A DNA stretch of 64,000 bases from Cerrena zonata. Lineage: Eukaryota; Basidiomycota; Agaricomycetes; Polyporales; Cerrenaceae. The notes below the pieces were generated by a model, which worked only from the letters and a program-made list of their open reading frames with translations, was not told where the DNA came from and searched no databases. The DNA lies in assembly GCA_038087015.1 (NCBI GenBank), contig JASBNA010000030.1, forward strand, positions 248,001 to 312,000, given 5' to 3'. Positions 12,029-24,900 of the stretch are shown here, in pieces. Position numbers and translations under genes: made by a program. Numbering within the stretch: position 1 is the first letter of the stretch; each line of letters opens with the position of its first letter.

Positions 12029-13498
12029 CTAAAATTGCGGGTAACGCGCTGAAGCTGTTGACATGCCGTGGGCCGAGATCCGACGTAAAACTGCCTCGTC
12101 AAGAGGATCTCGAGACGGTCGGGGAAGTCCTTCGAGATAAGCAAGAGGGACGAGTTCAACGTCATTGCGTGTGCGACGGCGTGAATGATGAGGCGCAGGA
12201 GGCGGCGGTGTTGGCCCACCGTATTCCGAAGAGGAGGATGACTGTCCTAGAGGCGACTCCCCACGATAGTGCTCAGCATCAGCAAAAGGAGGTGTAGGAA
12301 GGTGCGAGTTTCCGGAGGATTGAGTTGACGGGTAAGACCCAAAGTCCCTCGCATAGGCCAATGCCGCGTCGTGCTGGGAATGATACGCACCACGGGCTTG
12401 GCCAGTCCAAGCGTAAGCATCTCCTGCATCGTCAAGCGCAAACTGTGTGATAGAATAGGAGGAAGTCTCGCTCCACGACTCGGTTGACGAAGTAGCGTCG
12501 TCCGCATGTTGAGGCTCATTGCGTCTAGATTTACTAGCTCTCGCACTTCGGAACCATCCTGGCGGGACGGGAACGTTACCCACGCCTGGGACTTTGTCGA
12601 TAGTGTTCAGACTATCCAAAGTCGTCTGACTGAAGTAGGCCGCTAGAGGTGAGGGAAAACGTAAGAAAATATTGACTATACGGGTGTGGCGCTTTACTCA
12701 CTTAGGTGCCATTTGCGGGTCAGGTTGTGGGGACGGTCTTCGGGTAACGACACATGCACACTGTACGTTTGTTTAATGAGACGTTCAGCTTCTGCTCTGG
12801 AATATGAAGGTCCAGAGCCGACAAGGGCTGCTTGGGGATTACGTTTCCTGTGGTGACACCAGGTGAGCACTGATCCATGTGGCGCAATTTGGAAATGGGA
12901 ACATCTGCGAAGAAGAACACTCACTTCATGATGTTAGCCCACTTTGCTGAGGGATTATTAGGGTCGTCGTTAGTTTCTGACTCTCGTTGGTGGTAGAAGA
13001 GGAATTCCTGGAGGCGTTAGGTTAGTTACGCCACATTCCCTCGACCTGGGTAACCACCAAAGCAACTCACGTCTCGAACCTAGATCGGGGAGAATAATCA
13101 ATACCAAGCAATGAGGTCCAGGTTAAGCAACGCTTTCACTCACCCTCGAAGGACCCCAGCCCATTCCGTCCGTCCTAGAGTGGTACCACGGTTGGCATCA
13201 AATACGCCTCATTAGGCAAAAGGAGTACTAACCATCGTTCCATCCCAAGTCCGGTCGCCTCAGCGTTCGCACAACGTTCCTCCCACACGTATACATGTCC
13301 TGGAGCAATAGCTCGACGCTCCTCGGCATCCAACCGACGGGTGGTCATAGGTAGGGTCTTACGCGCGACGGCGTAGAAGATTTGCAAGGCGTCCCGTGTG
13401 GAGCGGATACGGACGCCCTCGAGAGTGGGTTTCTGCATTGCGAAAAAGTCTAAGACGGGGTCGAGGCTGTGGGTGAAGGTGTAGGAGGGGGAGGACAT
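12029..13498 (-). CDS. WOPR-domain (Gti1/Pac2 family) transcriptional regulator
   Basis: Six exons (13233-13498, 13144-13174, 13071-13079, 12925-13007, 12702-12847, 12029-12642) give 382 residues. Gti1/Pac2/Wor1 proteins are fungus-specific DNA-binding regulators of morphogenesis, mating and switching. The first WOPR box runs from GVRIRSTRDALQIFYAVARK through ERRAIAPGHVYVWEERCA to WTDGMGWGPSRVRDEFLFY. The second box holds SLPEDRPHNLTRKWHLTAYFS. The remaining 200 residues are low-complexity Ser/Gly/Pro/His with an acidic middle, as usual for the activation region. Exon 3 is only 9 nt and encodes VRD inside the DNA-binding domain. The gene-free stretch upstream is long (2.5 kb), as is common for developmental regulators. 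Which regulator subtype it is cannot be told from sequence alone. Confidence 0.88.
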
Positions 13499-16038
13499 GG
13501 CGGAATGGTTCTGGATTTATAAGTGATATGAGTTTGGGTCTCCGGAAAAGTCAAGGGGCCAGGGACGAAATGAAGAAGGGTATCCCCGAATCTAAGAAGT
13601 TGCCGATAGAGTTTGCATTGAGTTAGCCGCATGGGTCGCTCAGCGCAAGCGACTCCGAGAATCGGGAAACAGATCGCGCCGTGCATAAATTGCCAACCCA
13701 CCCCTTTCTCACATCCCCTTTTTGCTGCCCAAGGTTCGAGGTCGCTTCGAGTCAGCCACCCGTGACCCTCTCTCATGCTCCAATCCGCGGTCTCACACAT
13801 CCACAGTCGTCCTCCCCTGGTGGCGGCGGTCCAAGCTGCAAGCCAGCGCACAACCACCCATGTGGAATCGATGGTACGCATATCGCATCCTCAACAGTCC
13901 AACTCTTCCCAGGCCCCCTCAGTCTTTGTAACCGTAGTAAAGCGGTTGGCCTTCTTCCATTATTCCCTCACTTATTTGACGAGCTACTGGCGGCTGCCTG
14001 ATTGCCGCTGTCCACCAAGCATTCTGCCAGAATGCTACCAGAAAACAACGCATGACTGCCCAAAGCACTCACGGTGCCACCACCAGATCACCACTGATGG
14101 CTGCTTGATAGCCGCCACCATGACCGACTCGCTCAGGTAACCTCCCAGTTCTGAACGCACACCCCACAGCTCCGGACTGGAGCGGAAGTGTGGAGGCGAT
14201 ACGAAGCAGATAGAAAGGATGCATCGCCGTAGCAAAATTTTAAGTATTGGCTTCGAACGCTCCCGCAGACTGTCACAGCATGTCAAGCGTAGGTCATTCT
14301 GACATATCCGTTCAATAGAGACGACCTGGGAAGAGGCGCAGATCAGATTCCTGTGGGCGAGCGAATGGGTAAAATTGTACGGCCTGATGGAAGGTCTCGC
14401 CTGGAAGATACCGATACCTAATGCGAGGCGGGTAAGAGAGAGGAAGTGCGGAGGGGACGCCCAAGTGAGCAAGAGGAAACCGAGGGGAATGACGAGTGTC
14501 GCAGAATTGTTGCCAGTCCAGGCCAATCTGTCGGTGCGATAAAGATAGGATGACTATTAGGGAGCGAGTATGTAGCCCAGTCCGGGAGAATTCAAACGCC
14601 ACCGGCAGTATTCCGGTCCAAGCCAGCGTCGCGGAAATGACCTACTCATTCAAGATTGAGAACTAACTCAATCGGTATCCACGACGATGATCACGCAAGA
14701 CAGATCGCGTACAGCCAAATATGGACCATGCTTAAACCACGTTTGTCTGGGTCCCCACTGATTGCTAATGTGACGGCAAAGTTTCGCGGGAGAAGACAAG
14801 CGAGCCGTCATGTGTTTTCCATGAGAACATTAACCACCATCGCTCTGTTCAACATACATCCTCGCGTCAAGGAGCCAAGTGCCCATCGCCCATGCACCGT
14901 CCCCCTTCCATCGAACAGTGCAACATGAGAGTCCAGGCTCACAAGAAGGGTAAGAAGCCCACGGAGAGCATCACGTTCCTTATGCAAACGGCACCCGGCA
15001 ACCCTCAACAGCTGAAATGAGCGCAAGCAGGAATATTGGAAGCCGCACCTGTCATGTCCAGTTCACACCGACACCAGTCAGGCATCGACTTGTCCTCTAC
15101 GGTTACGTCTATACGCATGTCCAGACCTTCCTCTCTCAATAACGTAGGCCAACGGCATAAATGTGGAGGGAAGATCAGAATTACGAATACTGATTCACTC
15201 CCCCTTGGGAAAGACATTGCTGCACTGCATTACCGAAGGTCGATATCGATCTTCTTGAATTCAGCCAAAATGGAGGGACAGCAGTCGGATAATCAGGGCT
15301 GCATGGTATTATCATTACAATCCGAGGTTGTTCGTTTGAGATCAGCCTTATTCAAAACCATGAGGTCATCACAGGGACCATACAATTGGCTCTGCCTGTG
15401 GCGAGAGGTGTGAACGTTCTCATGGGACGGCGACCTTTCTGACAGATTACCGTAAGTTCCGCTTGTTGATTTACTCCGAGTATGAGAGCGAGAAGAGCAA
15501 GCGAAAGCCGAGGAGAGAAGACCGTATCGTCCTCGTCGGTGCGACCGGCGAAGACCAAAATGGGAAGCAATTCCCCTCAATGAGTATTTCGGAAATTGCC
15601 ATCTATAGTGGTGCGACGAGCCCACAAAGGTCAATACTTGTATAGTAACTCTACCCGTCACACCAGAATAGACATTCCACTCACGGGGCCATCACTCTGC
15701 TGGAATGTGGCTGGTTATTCTATATCTGGGTGGCGTATTGACGTGCGAATTTGAGGTGTGAGTATAGTGTGAAAGGGGGCTCAAGGTACCGAGGTTACCA
15801 CAGTGGATCGTTCACACCCAAACCTGCCTGCTCAGTAAGACATGATGACTGCGTGTGGTCAACAAGTACCATCTTTGCCTAGCAGGAACCAACACCATTA
15901 ATAGCTTTACGATTATTGATCCAGAGCGGCGATTTGATATCCTAGTAAACTTTTATACAGTGGCGGACAACGGACATTCTGACCAACGCGTGGTGTTCGC
16001 TGTCAGAATACGATAGAATCAGACAATTGTGTCATCAT
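13499..16038. promoter_or_regulatory. Long gene-free region upstream of the WOPR regulator
   Basis: 2.5 kb between the WOPR start and the 3' end of the DNAJC11-like gene. Several open frames of 70-160 codons occur on both strands, but none has a recognisable fold, signal or splice structure. I read this as promoter and possibly a long 5' leader. A perfect 19-bp palindrome lies at 14018-14036. Confidence 0.5.
14018..14036. promoter_or_regulatory. Perfect 19-bp palindrome upstream of the WOPR gene
   Basis: The arms AGCATTCTG and CAGAATGCT flank a single C, about 520 bp before the WOPR start codon. It could be a dimeric transcription-factor site or a chance dyad. Confidence 0.35.
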
Positions 16039-19000
16039 TCAGTCAACCAAATGTTCTAGACGTTGATAGAAATCAGTAAACGGGCATCCCGAAGCTGTGA
16101 TAGAGTAGCAGAAAATGTAGACATACCTTTCAAAGGGAGCACAACCGGCAAATAATCGGGTAATTCTGCGTAATGCTGGCGACCGCGGAAGGTATAGCGA
16201 ATTCGAAGAGATTTTGCGATTCCGGGCACGGGGTCATAGAATCCTTGCAAACCGGCCTAACACCGCGTTTCGAACGTCAGCGATCTTGCCCTTCAGTCAA
16301 ACTGTTGTATCACAACACGACACAAATTTATATTAAAGCCACAATGCCACAGGCTAGTAACAACGTCTGTGATGGCATGACCACGACGAAGCGGAGAACA
16401 TGGTATGCAGATAACAACTGTCAGACACATGATCTGCCGCATGTAGAAGGGTGCGCAGCTTGTTCGTCCCTACGAAGGCGAAGCGAATAAGTTGCTCAGT
16501 GGATACCCAAAGGCTTCGGTGGAACCACTACCACGGCGTTCTGGCCAATAATGCCTCCGGTCTGTGGTGATGCATTAAGAACACGTCCTAGATAGCAGCA
16601 TATCCGCGGAACGTTTTATTGATACCGCGCCATCGAATCGATGCCACAGACTTAAAATGAAATGCAGATCTGGTGATGACGGTCTTCCCTGCCTTGCGTT
16701 TCCCTGATATGAACCAAATCGTGAAGAATTCATGACTCGTCAGGGATATCACACCCGCGATGTTCACTCCACACAGAAAGATTGGGTGTAAACCCGATAC
16801 AGAATATTCTTCTCGAATGTATAGATAAATAGATAAAGATCTCACCTTACTGCGCCTTCCCGGAATATACAATTGACTTTTGCTCACCAGCACTTGGACC
16901 GGTATGGTTACATTGACGTCCAGCGATTCGCAATCTTCACCCCGTTCTGAAGGGCCGTACCAGGCCTCTTGTATGACTAAACCTGCGAAATGTGGCACAT
17001 GCATGAGTACATGGAATGCAGCGGTCCTCTAAACGAGATTATTGGGATCAAACGCACCATCCTTCTTGGCTTCGGTTGCCATATGTTGTTTCGCTACATC
17101 GCCGAGTAAGTAAACCGCTTCTTCATGCTGTCTGAGAGTGTCCGACTGGGCCTCCTTGAGCTCTCGACGTGCCTGACGGAAATATCTACAAGGTAATGGG
17201 AGACATTAATAAAGGGTCATAACCCCAGAACTGCCGACATACTCAAGACGCCGTTTACGATTCTGTGGCTTCAATAGAAAATGATAGCCCAGAACGTAGG
17301 CAGTGGTTGGTAATAGAGCTGCCCAGAAAGCGAGCCCGGGGGCATAGTCATGTGAGAGGGTAATTGGTATTTGGAACCGTTGATAGAGATATGAGAAACT
17401 AAGTTACGCTATTAACGCATGGGATGATCAGAAAATGAACGGATGGCTTACTCCAGTATCAGGGCGACGCCACCGGCGCTGAGTTGGACGTCCGTACTGA
17501 CATTGTATCTGCTGTCTTCGCTGGTCCATCCGGCACCTAACACGGCAGTCAAGCCGGAAAAGCCCAGAACGAGAACACTTTTCACTTGAACATTAAGTTC
17601 TGAGAAATTGAGGACGTATTCGGCATTCATAGTGGGCAAAAGCCCGGTAATTCCCAAGCCAATTCGCCAAAAGCTCATGCCCAGAAGTCCAGAACGAGAA
17701 GGCAGTCCTACAACCGATTCGGATGGAGCGAAAGGTAAGGTTTGATCGCTCTCGGCAAAAAAGTCAAATGGATAGAGGTCTGACAAGTATGAAAGTTGCA
17801 TGTCTATAACTTGTGTGGACATGGTTGACACCGTGAATATGCCCTGGGCATTAGACGCGGGAAACAAGCGGCGCGAAAAAGCTAAACTGACAGGGAAAAG
17901 TGCAGGGACACGGCCAACGCTTAAAGGCTGTCTCCACCGATGAAACAGAGTTGAGAGTATTTTCGGGGAAAGGGCGAATTGCGTTGTAACGGTGTAGTCA
18001 TTCTGACGGTAACTCCCACGCCATCTTAGGGAACCGGGTCGAAGAAGGTTAGTGGTCGCCTGACAAGCTCGTGAGTATGGACAACCGGTAAAGTACATAA
18101 CTCAATCTACCTGACAATGAAATCGAGGGGAGAACTGGTGTCGGACAGTTCCTAGAAGGGCAGTTGTTCTATCTGCGCGAGCAGATAACGACACAGAAGT
18201 GTCCTGACGAACTTGCTTCTATTGAATGGAAGAGTTGTCAGCGAAGTTAAATCAATGAGCTTATGGAGCTAGTACCTCGACTGAATGTTGTACGGAAAAG
18301 CCGAGCGTTTTAATATCAGGCTCTTCGGCATCGAGGCTGTCAGGCACATCCCCAACAAACCTATAGACCAGAGAGCTTGCATCCAAAGCCAGGGTCGCTC
18401 GTCCTCTTGGTTTGATGAGCTGGTCCAATCTTTCTTGCTCTAATTTACCACTAGCCGCAAGCAGCCGCGACCTTATCTGAAATAGGTACATTAAAACAGG
18501 GGCATGAAAGGCATATACGACAGTTTACTTCTTCTTTCGACAGGCCTTCTGGATCGAGAGACCTTACAAGCTTCAAGCCCTGATTTCCTGTGGGGTGAAG
18601 GTGAGAATTTAATGACCGAATAAGCAAGCCACATACCAAGCAAATCATAAGCCTGTCTGTATGATGAGTAAGATACGTCAGGGCAGTTAAAGCGAGGACA
18701 GTGTAGAGTAATATTACCGTCGTAAAGGATCAGACAACACTGTGAGAATATAATCAGCAAACTTAATGACGCACTCATGGAAAAATGTGATTACCCTCAT
18801 ATGCCTTTTGAACCTCGAAAAACTGTCTCGTTGCAGCTTCCTTCTTCGTAGGATCTAGTTGTTTGTCTGGGTGGAACTTAACGGACAGTTGCATGTAGCG
18901 TTCTCGTAACTCCTGATCTGTTGCCGTTGCTGGCACATTGAGTACCGTGCTACACCAGAGTCAGACTGTATGGACGGCTGTGCAGAGACAAAATAACACG

Positions 19001-19047
19001 AACTAGAGGTGCTCCGCATCTTCTTGGGGACTATGATCTACAGACAT
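16039..19047 (-). CDS. DNAJC11: DNAJC11-like J-domain protein (mitochondrial membrane organisation)
   Basis: Thirteen exons (first 19004-19047, last 16039-16094; largest 17452-18059) close exactly to 607 residues; human DNAJC11 is about 560. DNAJC11 is a peripheral outer mitochondrial membrane protein linked to MICOS/SAM complexes and cristae shape. Seen: a J domain starting near residue 14 (LYTVLNVPATATDQELRERY, then the KFHPDK triad, then QKAYEVLSDPLRRQAYDLLG); a beta-rich middle; a hydrophobic segment YAPGLAFWAALLPTTAYVLG; a helical basic stretch KPQNRKRRLEYFRQARREL; and the C-terminal DUF3395 domain with QEAWYG, VNVTIPVQVLVSKSQLYIPG and AGLQGFYDPVPG. Two exons of 20 and 22 nt sit in the J domain. 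The intron 16257-16845 is 589 nt, about ten times the local norm. Confidence 0.9.
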
Positions 19048-19608
19048 ACAAACGTCTGCGAGGGTCTTTCGAGGGATTAGTTATTGAGTGATTTATGAGG
19101 CTTCAAAGTGACAATGTCAAGCAATTTCGTTAGACTACCTAAGAGCGACCAGAATGCTCCAAGATGAGTGAAGTTTGTCACAAAAGGTAAAGGATGGACT
19201 GACGTATGGAAGCGGCACTCCAGACGGTTCCAGCCTGCCGCCGGGTTGATTGTTGTGAAATGACAAGCGAGTCGGATTATGATTAGATAGGTTGTTTCAG
19301 AAAGAGCCTTGCTCTGTTTCGAAGGTGATGAATAAACTAGAATACTTTTGGTTTCCCTCAGCTGCTGGGAGACGCAGTGAAGCGTAAGGAGAAGAGAGTC
19401 TGGCGAAGAGGAGGTAGACGGGATGGTATGTTTTGATGCACATTACCTTTTACGTACGTATTACATAATACAACCTTTCGTATGACGTTTTGGACTTGGT
19501 ACACTGGCGCTGTGAGCTTGCTGTGAACACCGAGGACGGTGTCCAACTTATGTTATTCTCTTTTGTCTGACTTGTTTTTAGTTTTTATGCTGCTCGCTGC
19601 TGCGCACA
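19048..19608. promoter_or_regulatory. Divergent promoter between DNAJC11-like and DUF155 genes
   Basis: 561 bp between two oppositely directed genes. It has no coding signal and should contain both promoters. Confidence 0.5.
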
Positions 19609-21741
19609 ATGTCCAGCAGTAAACCTACGATGTCTTCTTTGCCAACCGCATCGAAGAACGTACCCACTCCTAGTGCCTCACAGGAACCAAAGGCTCGAGG
19701 CGCCAATCGTTCAACAAAGGTCGCTGGGAAGCTGAAAGTGCTGCCTGACCAGCCTGAGCCACCCACTCCTGTACCAGATACCCATTTAGAGCCCCCTCCT
19801 CCACCCAAACTACAGGAAGGGGAAGGTTCTGGAACTGCCGGTGACAGCGAAGACGACGATGCGGATGTTGAAGAAGAGCCAGAAGATCTACAGGTATTTT
19901 TTCCACCAAAACGTGTCTGCCTCACATTCAATACCCAAACACCACCCCAAATCTTATAGGTATACAACCAGATAGATCTCATTCCAGCAGGAACTGCCCG
20001 AAGGGACGCACTCCGCCTCACCAAGAAAAAGGCGAAATCCTTGCCTCGCGTTACGGCGTATGCTACTGCCAGGTGTGTTTCATTTAACTCCGGTTTGTAC
20101 ACGTATTAAAGATATTCATTATAAACGTTAAGCTCGTATCGGATATCTGAGCTTATGAAATTCTTCACTGCCCGCCGGACGTCATATCACACCAATCCCC
20201 GCATCATCGACGACGTGATTTACACACCGTATGTTTATGACCCTCCAGCATCTCAACAACGCCAAGTCCATTTCCAGTCCGACTCCCACAACGAGGCTGG
20301 TGCTGTTTCTGAGACCGGCGATCTTCTCGGTGTTCCTGAACTCATCCCTCAAGGTCCCGATGCGAATGGCCCCGCTAAATCCAGGCGGCGAAGCAAGTTT
20401 GAGGAAAAACCTACTGAGGCTGAGATCTTCCTTTTTGAATATGGTACTGTAGTCATATGGGGCATGACCGAGGCACAAGAGAAGAGATTTCTTTCCTCCA
20501 TGTGGGTCATTCTACCCATATTCACACACGCTAAACTGCTTATCTTGCTTCTGAAGCAAGCGCTTTGAGGTCGAAAAGCTTGGTAAGATTATGGTGTGTT
20601 CCTCATACGCGAATCGCTTCTCATCGGTCTCCGTTAGCTCCCGAGGATGTAGAGATGGAGGATCTCAATTATTACTATGCGAACTATAGTCGGTATGGTT
20701 GATTTCACCTCTATTCTTAGCTCCCCCGCCTCATCTCTCACAGGATCTATAATGATGTCATCACTCTTCGGAAAGGGTCTAGCTACATGTGGGTATTGAA
20801 CTCTATCATTAGGTGCCCATTTTACACTGACCTACGTGTTTGACAGGACCAAGCTGTCCCTATCTCACGCACTATCCCAATCGGTGAAGATCTCATTGGT
20901 GAGTATATCAGTCTATCAGAGCTCCTTACTCCCACCCCTTCTAAGAATTGACGGATTTGAATTTGCATGCCGATGTCGTGCCCTATGATGTCCCTTGTGA
21001 ACTTACTTCCTATTCTTTCAGTTCGAGGCTCTGATCTCCTCTACTATCGAAGACACTAAGGACATCCCCGAAATCATCAGTGAGACTGGTAAAATTGGAA
21101 TGCCCCATAAAGGTGTGATTTCTCTTCATATCTCTACTCTAAACCCTGTTTAAACCCCATTAATTTTACGCACCAGAAATTATGCGCAAAATTGGGGAGC
21201 TCTTTCTGCTAAGAACGAATATCAACTCAGTGGGATCTGTTCTGGATTCTCCGGTGAGCCGATAGTCTATTTGACAGTTTCACATTGTCAGGTCCAGAGT
21301 AGCATTACTGACTAGTCCTCTATAGGAAGTATTTTGGGTTCGTCACGGGAGAAGCTTTTATGCGCATAGAGTTCTAACAACCTAATCCAGAGGTATCCTG
21401 ATCTGCAACCTTTATACGATGCTGCGCGTAGCTATTTAGAGATCCCCCAACGGATTAATCTTCTCAACACACGAGTGGAGGTGAGAAGATTTGCACTCAG
21501 AAGGTTAATATCGGAACTCATTGTTTGTGTGGCGTCAAGGTTCTGCAAGACATGTTGCAGCTTCTCAAAGAAACTGTATCAAGCCGACATGCAGAACGCC
21601 TAGAACAAATTGTCATTGCGCTGATTGGCGTGGAAATAGGTATTGACAATACTGTTCCCAAATAGAGAGACTTTCGTTAACCTTGCAATGTTGCATTCAG
21701 TTCTAGGTATTGTTACCATCATCGTGGATCTATTCTCATAA
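19609..21741 (+). CDS. DUF155 (RMD1/RMND1-type) protein with C-terminal membrane anchor
   Basis: Thirteen exons (19609-19893, 19960-20072, 20133-20501, 20557-20582, 20638-20692, 20744-20788, 20847-20898, 21022-21112, 21177-21253, 21326-21337, 21391-21480, 21540-21639, 21701-21741) give 451 residues. Yeast Rmd1/Rmd8 and human RMND1 are members; RMND1 supports mitochondrial translation, and yeast Rmd1 is cytosolic and needed for sporulation. Seen: a Pro/Ser/acidic N-terminus of about 95 residues; GTARRDALRLTKKK; YATASSYRISELMKFF; FEYGTVVIWGM; IKRFEVEKL; ITLRKGSSYMTKLSLSHALS; the conserved C-terminal run YLEIPQRINLLNTRVEVL; and a final hydrophobic anchor IVLGIVTIIVDLFS. The 12-nt exon 21326-21337 encodes EVFW. 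There is no obvious mitochondrial presequence, so the Rmd1-like branch is more likely. Confidence 0.9.
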
Positions 21742-21912
21742 ACGGATTCTGGAGCACCGTATCACCGACTATACCAGGAGTGTTAATATAATGATCATTC
21801 CATGTCCATGAGGATTATCAGGAACAAATCCGTAGAAGTCTATGACGGCGAACTCGCTACTTCTACTTCATACATGGCTAGCGCGGGGCGTTATCGCATC
21901 CACGCAACTCCA

Positions 21913-24900
21913 CTAGTTTCTCCTGTCCTTGTCTCTAGTCCGCTCTCGCTCCCTCTCCCGTTCTTTGGCCCGCGTCCCTGTGGAAGTGGAGGAGCTCTTA
22001 TCCTTCGATCGCTCCTTCGTCTGTCTGAAGCACAGGAAGGCGATCCCAGTCGCTCTTCGCGTCTCCGCCAACGTCTTCTTTACTCCATCGAGATGGACCT
22101 GCAAATTTTCATCGCCAGGTTTACGCGAATAGGCTTGCGAAATTTTATTGTACAAGTCGGAGAGCGTCTTGGCCGCTGACGTTGTCACGTAACGAGAGAG
22201 AGTTTGATGCATGAACTCAATCTCCAAGGTTGCCTGCGGCGTAATTCAGTTATAGCAGAATGAATGATACTGATAGGGTGTACAGCACGTTGCATGTGCG
22301 GAGGACCCCACGAGACTTACACGTAGCATGCCACCCATTCCAAACCGCTTGACTTGTCGGAAACACCGCAAGGCTTCTTCCGCGATGTCTTCAACTAACG
22401 CATTTAAAGTTCGTTCCAGAAGGGGAGCGGCCGCTGATGTGACTTGGGCGTGCACCCCAACCAGATACATTAAGAGCTCGTAGACGTATGGACGAATCTC
22501 TGCCAAGAGTCGGTCAGCTTAGAGTTCAACATTCTTCACCTGATCACATCGCGGGGGCTCATACCTTTCGGTTGTGGTGTTGCGTACCAATCCATTTGAG
22601 GGTCAAGGATGCCATTTCGGACGATACCCATTAGGACGGTTGACTTTGGCTTAATGTAGCTCTCAAACAGCGTCTTGTCTAACTCTTGCACCACGGTCAT
22701 CAATGTCTAACGAAATAGGTTACCTCTGACTTTGTACCACTTGCGAAAAGGAGATAGGCCTGCGTACCTGTTTGTCCGCTTCAACATTGATCCCGAACGC
22801 GCCCTCAAGCTCGCCAACCATGCTGGGAATGAGAACATTCCTCAGGTGCCCAAAATTGGAAACCACCAGTAACAATCGTATCTCCTGTGTGAGTGTGAGT
22901 GAGATTCACCTTTATGAGCGGTGGAAGGGGTATGGACAGGTGTAAGAAAATCTTTGCAAATATAACGTACTGCATTCTCAAGGTCCAATAAAGCAAGGGG
23001 ATTTGCTCCCGTCACACTAATGGTTTGCGGGACCGTCTGTTTAACCGATGTGACTGACGACTCATCCGAAGCGAGATGTACGAGACCGTCGAGTACCGCG
23101 TACAATGAATCGAGGAAGGCCTTTGTGATCTTTCCAGTGAATTCAGGGGGGATCGGATGCTGTTTCGTGGACCTCGAGGAGGATATTGCGGAGGGGGCGA
23201 GGTCAACACCACCTGCGATCTTGAATGCACACGTGGTGATATGACGTTGGAAGGTACGCATTTGTGAGAGGTATACTGTAGTATATGCATCCGTGGTCGA
23301 TCCAATCCAGGATTCTAGGGTATAGAGCATGTTCGCGTCTGACAATCCCGTGCGTGTTAGGGGTAAGAAGAATCCAAGGCTGTGGTCATTCAGAAGACAA
23401 TTGGCGTACCTCGCAGCGAAGCGTGGATCAGAATATCCTCAAACTTCCATCTCGCACTCTCCAATAGACTCTTCAAGCTGGAACTCGCGTCGTTTGAAAT
23501 TTCCATTCCGTTGATCTCAGTGACACTCTCTTGGATCTCCCCGAGTATCTTCATCAAGTGATGCGCGGTGGTTAAAGCATTTGAATCTTTCGGTAGCAGA
23601 GGGGGCGTGGTATTAGATGACGATCCGGGAGGCGTCATTACGGCTTTGTCAGAGAAGAGGAAGAATTCGGAAAGGAGAGAAATATAGAGCTTGACGACAT
23701 CCAGTGCCATTGTTCGGCATTGAGTTGGACTGCGCCTTGACCTTGAGTCCTATAGCGTGTGGTAAGTTATCGTAATATAACGAGAGGAGACTAGAATCAC
23801 CTTTCTATATTTCCCATCTATGAAAGATTTGGATATTCGCCAGAAGTTGGGCAAGTGAGCCATCATCGCCTCAGAGACATTCTTGACCATAGTTGAAACG
23901 GCTTGCCATACAACATGCCCACCGGCTTGTGCTAAGGGTACATGCTGTGTTAGATTCTTCTAATGGGGTCTCAATAACATAAACGTACCGATCACAGTGT
24001 CCTGCTGTTTCGTCTCAATTGCGGTGATACATGTCTTGAGTTGACCAGATATTATACCGGTCAAGACATCTGGCGACCCAATATCTGGGCTAGATTTGTC
24101 GTGAACGGCTATATGTTCGTAGTCAGCCAAAAGCAGAGAATAATGATCATAGGGCATAATCCCACTGTGTGAAACAAGCGTACCTTTGATAACATTCACT
24201 GCGTTATTGTAGGTCTCTCTCATCTGGGCCATGATCGCCTTATGCTGTGCATCAGCATAGGTCCAAACAGGTTCCTCTGTCGTGCTCAGCTCCAGCAGAA
24301 TGCTAAAATGAGTATCATGAGTATCACGTAGCCCTAGTTGATGTCGAAATAACATACTCGAGCGTCTTCTCCTGCTCTTCAACACTTCTTGAGGGTTCTT
24401 GAAGCTTGGCAGACAGTTGACTCTTCATTTCGCCCATTACTTTCTCTACGGTGGCCCAAACCTTGTCTAGAATTCGCTTTTGCTGTTGAGTTGCAGGCTG
24501 CTGCTGCCTGATTGTCTTTGGTAGAGCCGATAGGAAGCAGTTGTCCCGGCCGTGACTCGAGCATAAACTTGCCCTTCTTATAATCACGGAGAGCAGCTTC
24601 GTAGCGATTCTGCAGAGGATTAGTTGAAGTGTATGGATTAAAGTTTATCTGTTGCATACCGCTTCGATGTGCTCAACAAGAGAACCAGGCAAGTTGAAGA
24701 AGAACTTGGAACGCTCGAAGACTCCGAGAGTCGTACGTAGTTTCTGTGCTTTAGTCGCATTCTCCAATACCGGCAGGAAGACTTGGTCTGCCTTTTGAGC
24801 AGCCACTAAATTCCGACGTACAATGAGCAAATTGATCAGTAATAGTGAGGTGATGACCTTTGGTCAGAGCCTAAATCAGGGATCTGGCCCAACGTCGAAG

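Noticed and set aside
13681..14140. Overlapping plus-strand frames upstream of the WOPR gene
   Set aside because: Three frames overlap in the same CT-rich stretch; composition is that of a leader or promoter, not coding.
14035..14526. 163-codon minus-strand frame
   Set aside because: Its residue pattern is not protein-like, there is no recognisable fold, and no splice signals frame it.
16588..17004. 139-codon frame taken as a separate gene
   Set aside because: Its first half is exon 11 of the DNAJC11-like gene; the remainder is read-through into the long intron.
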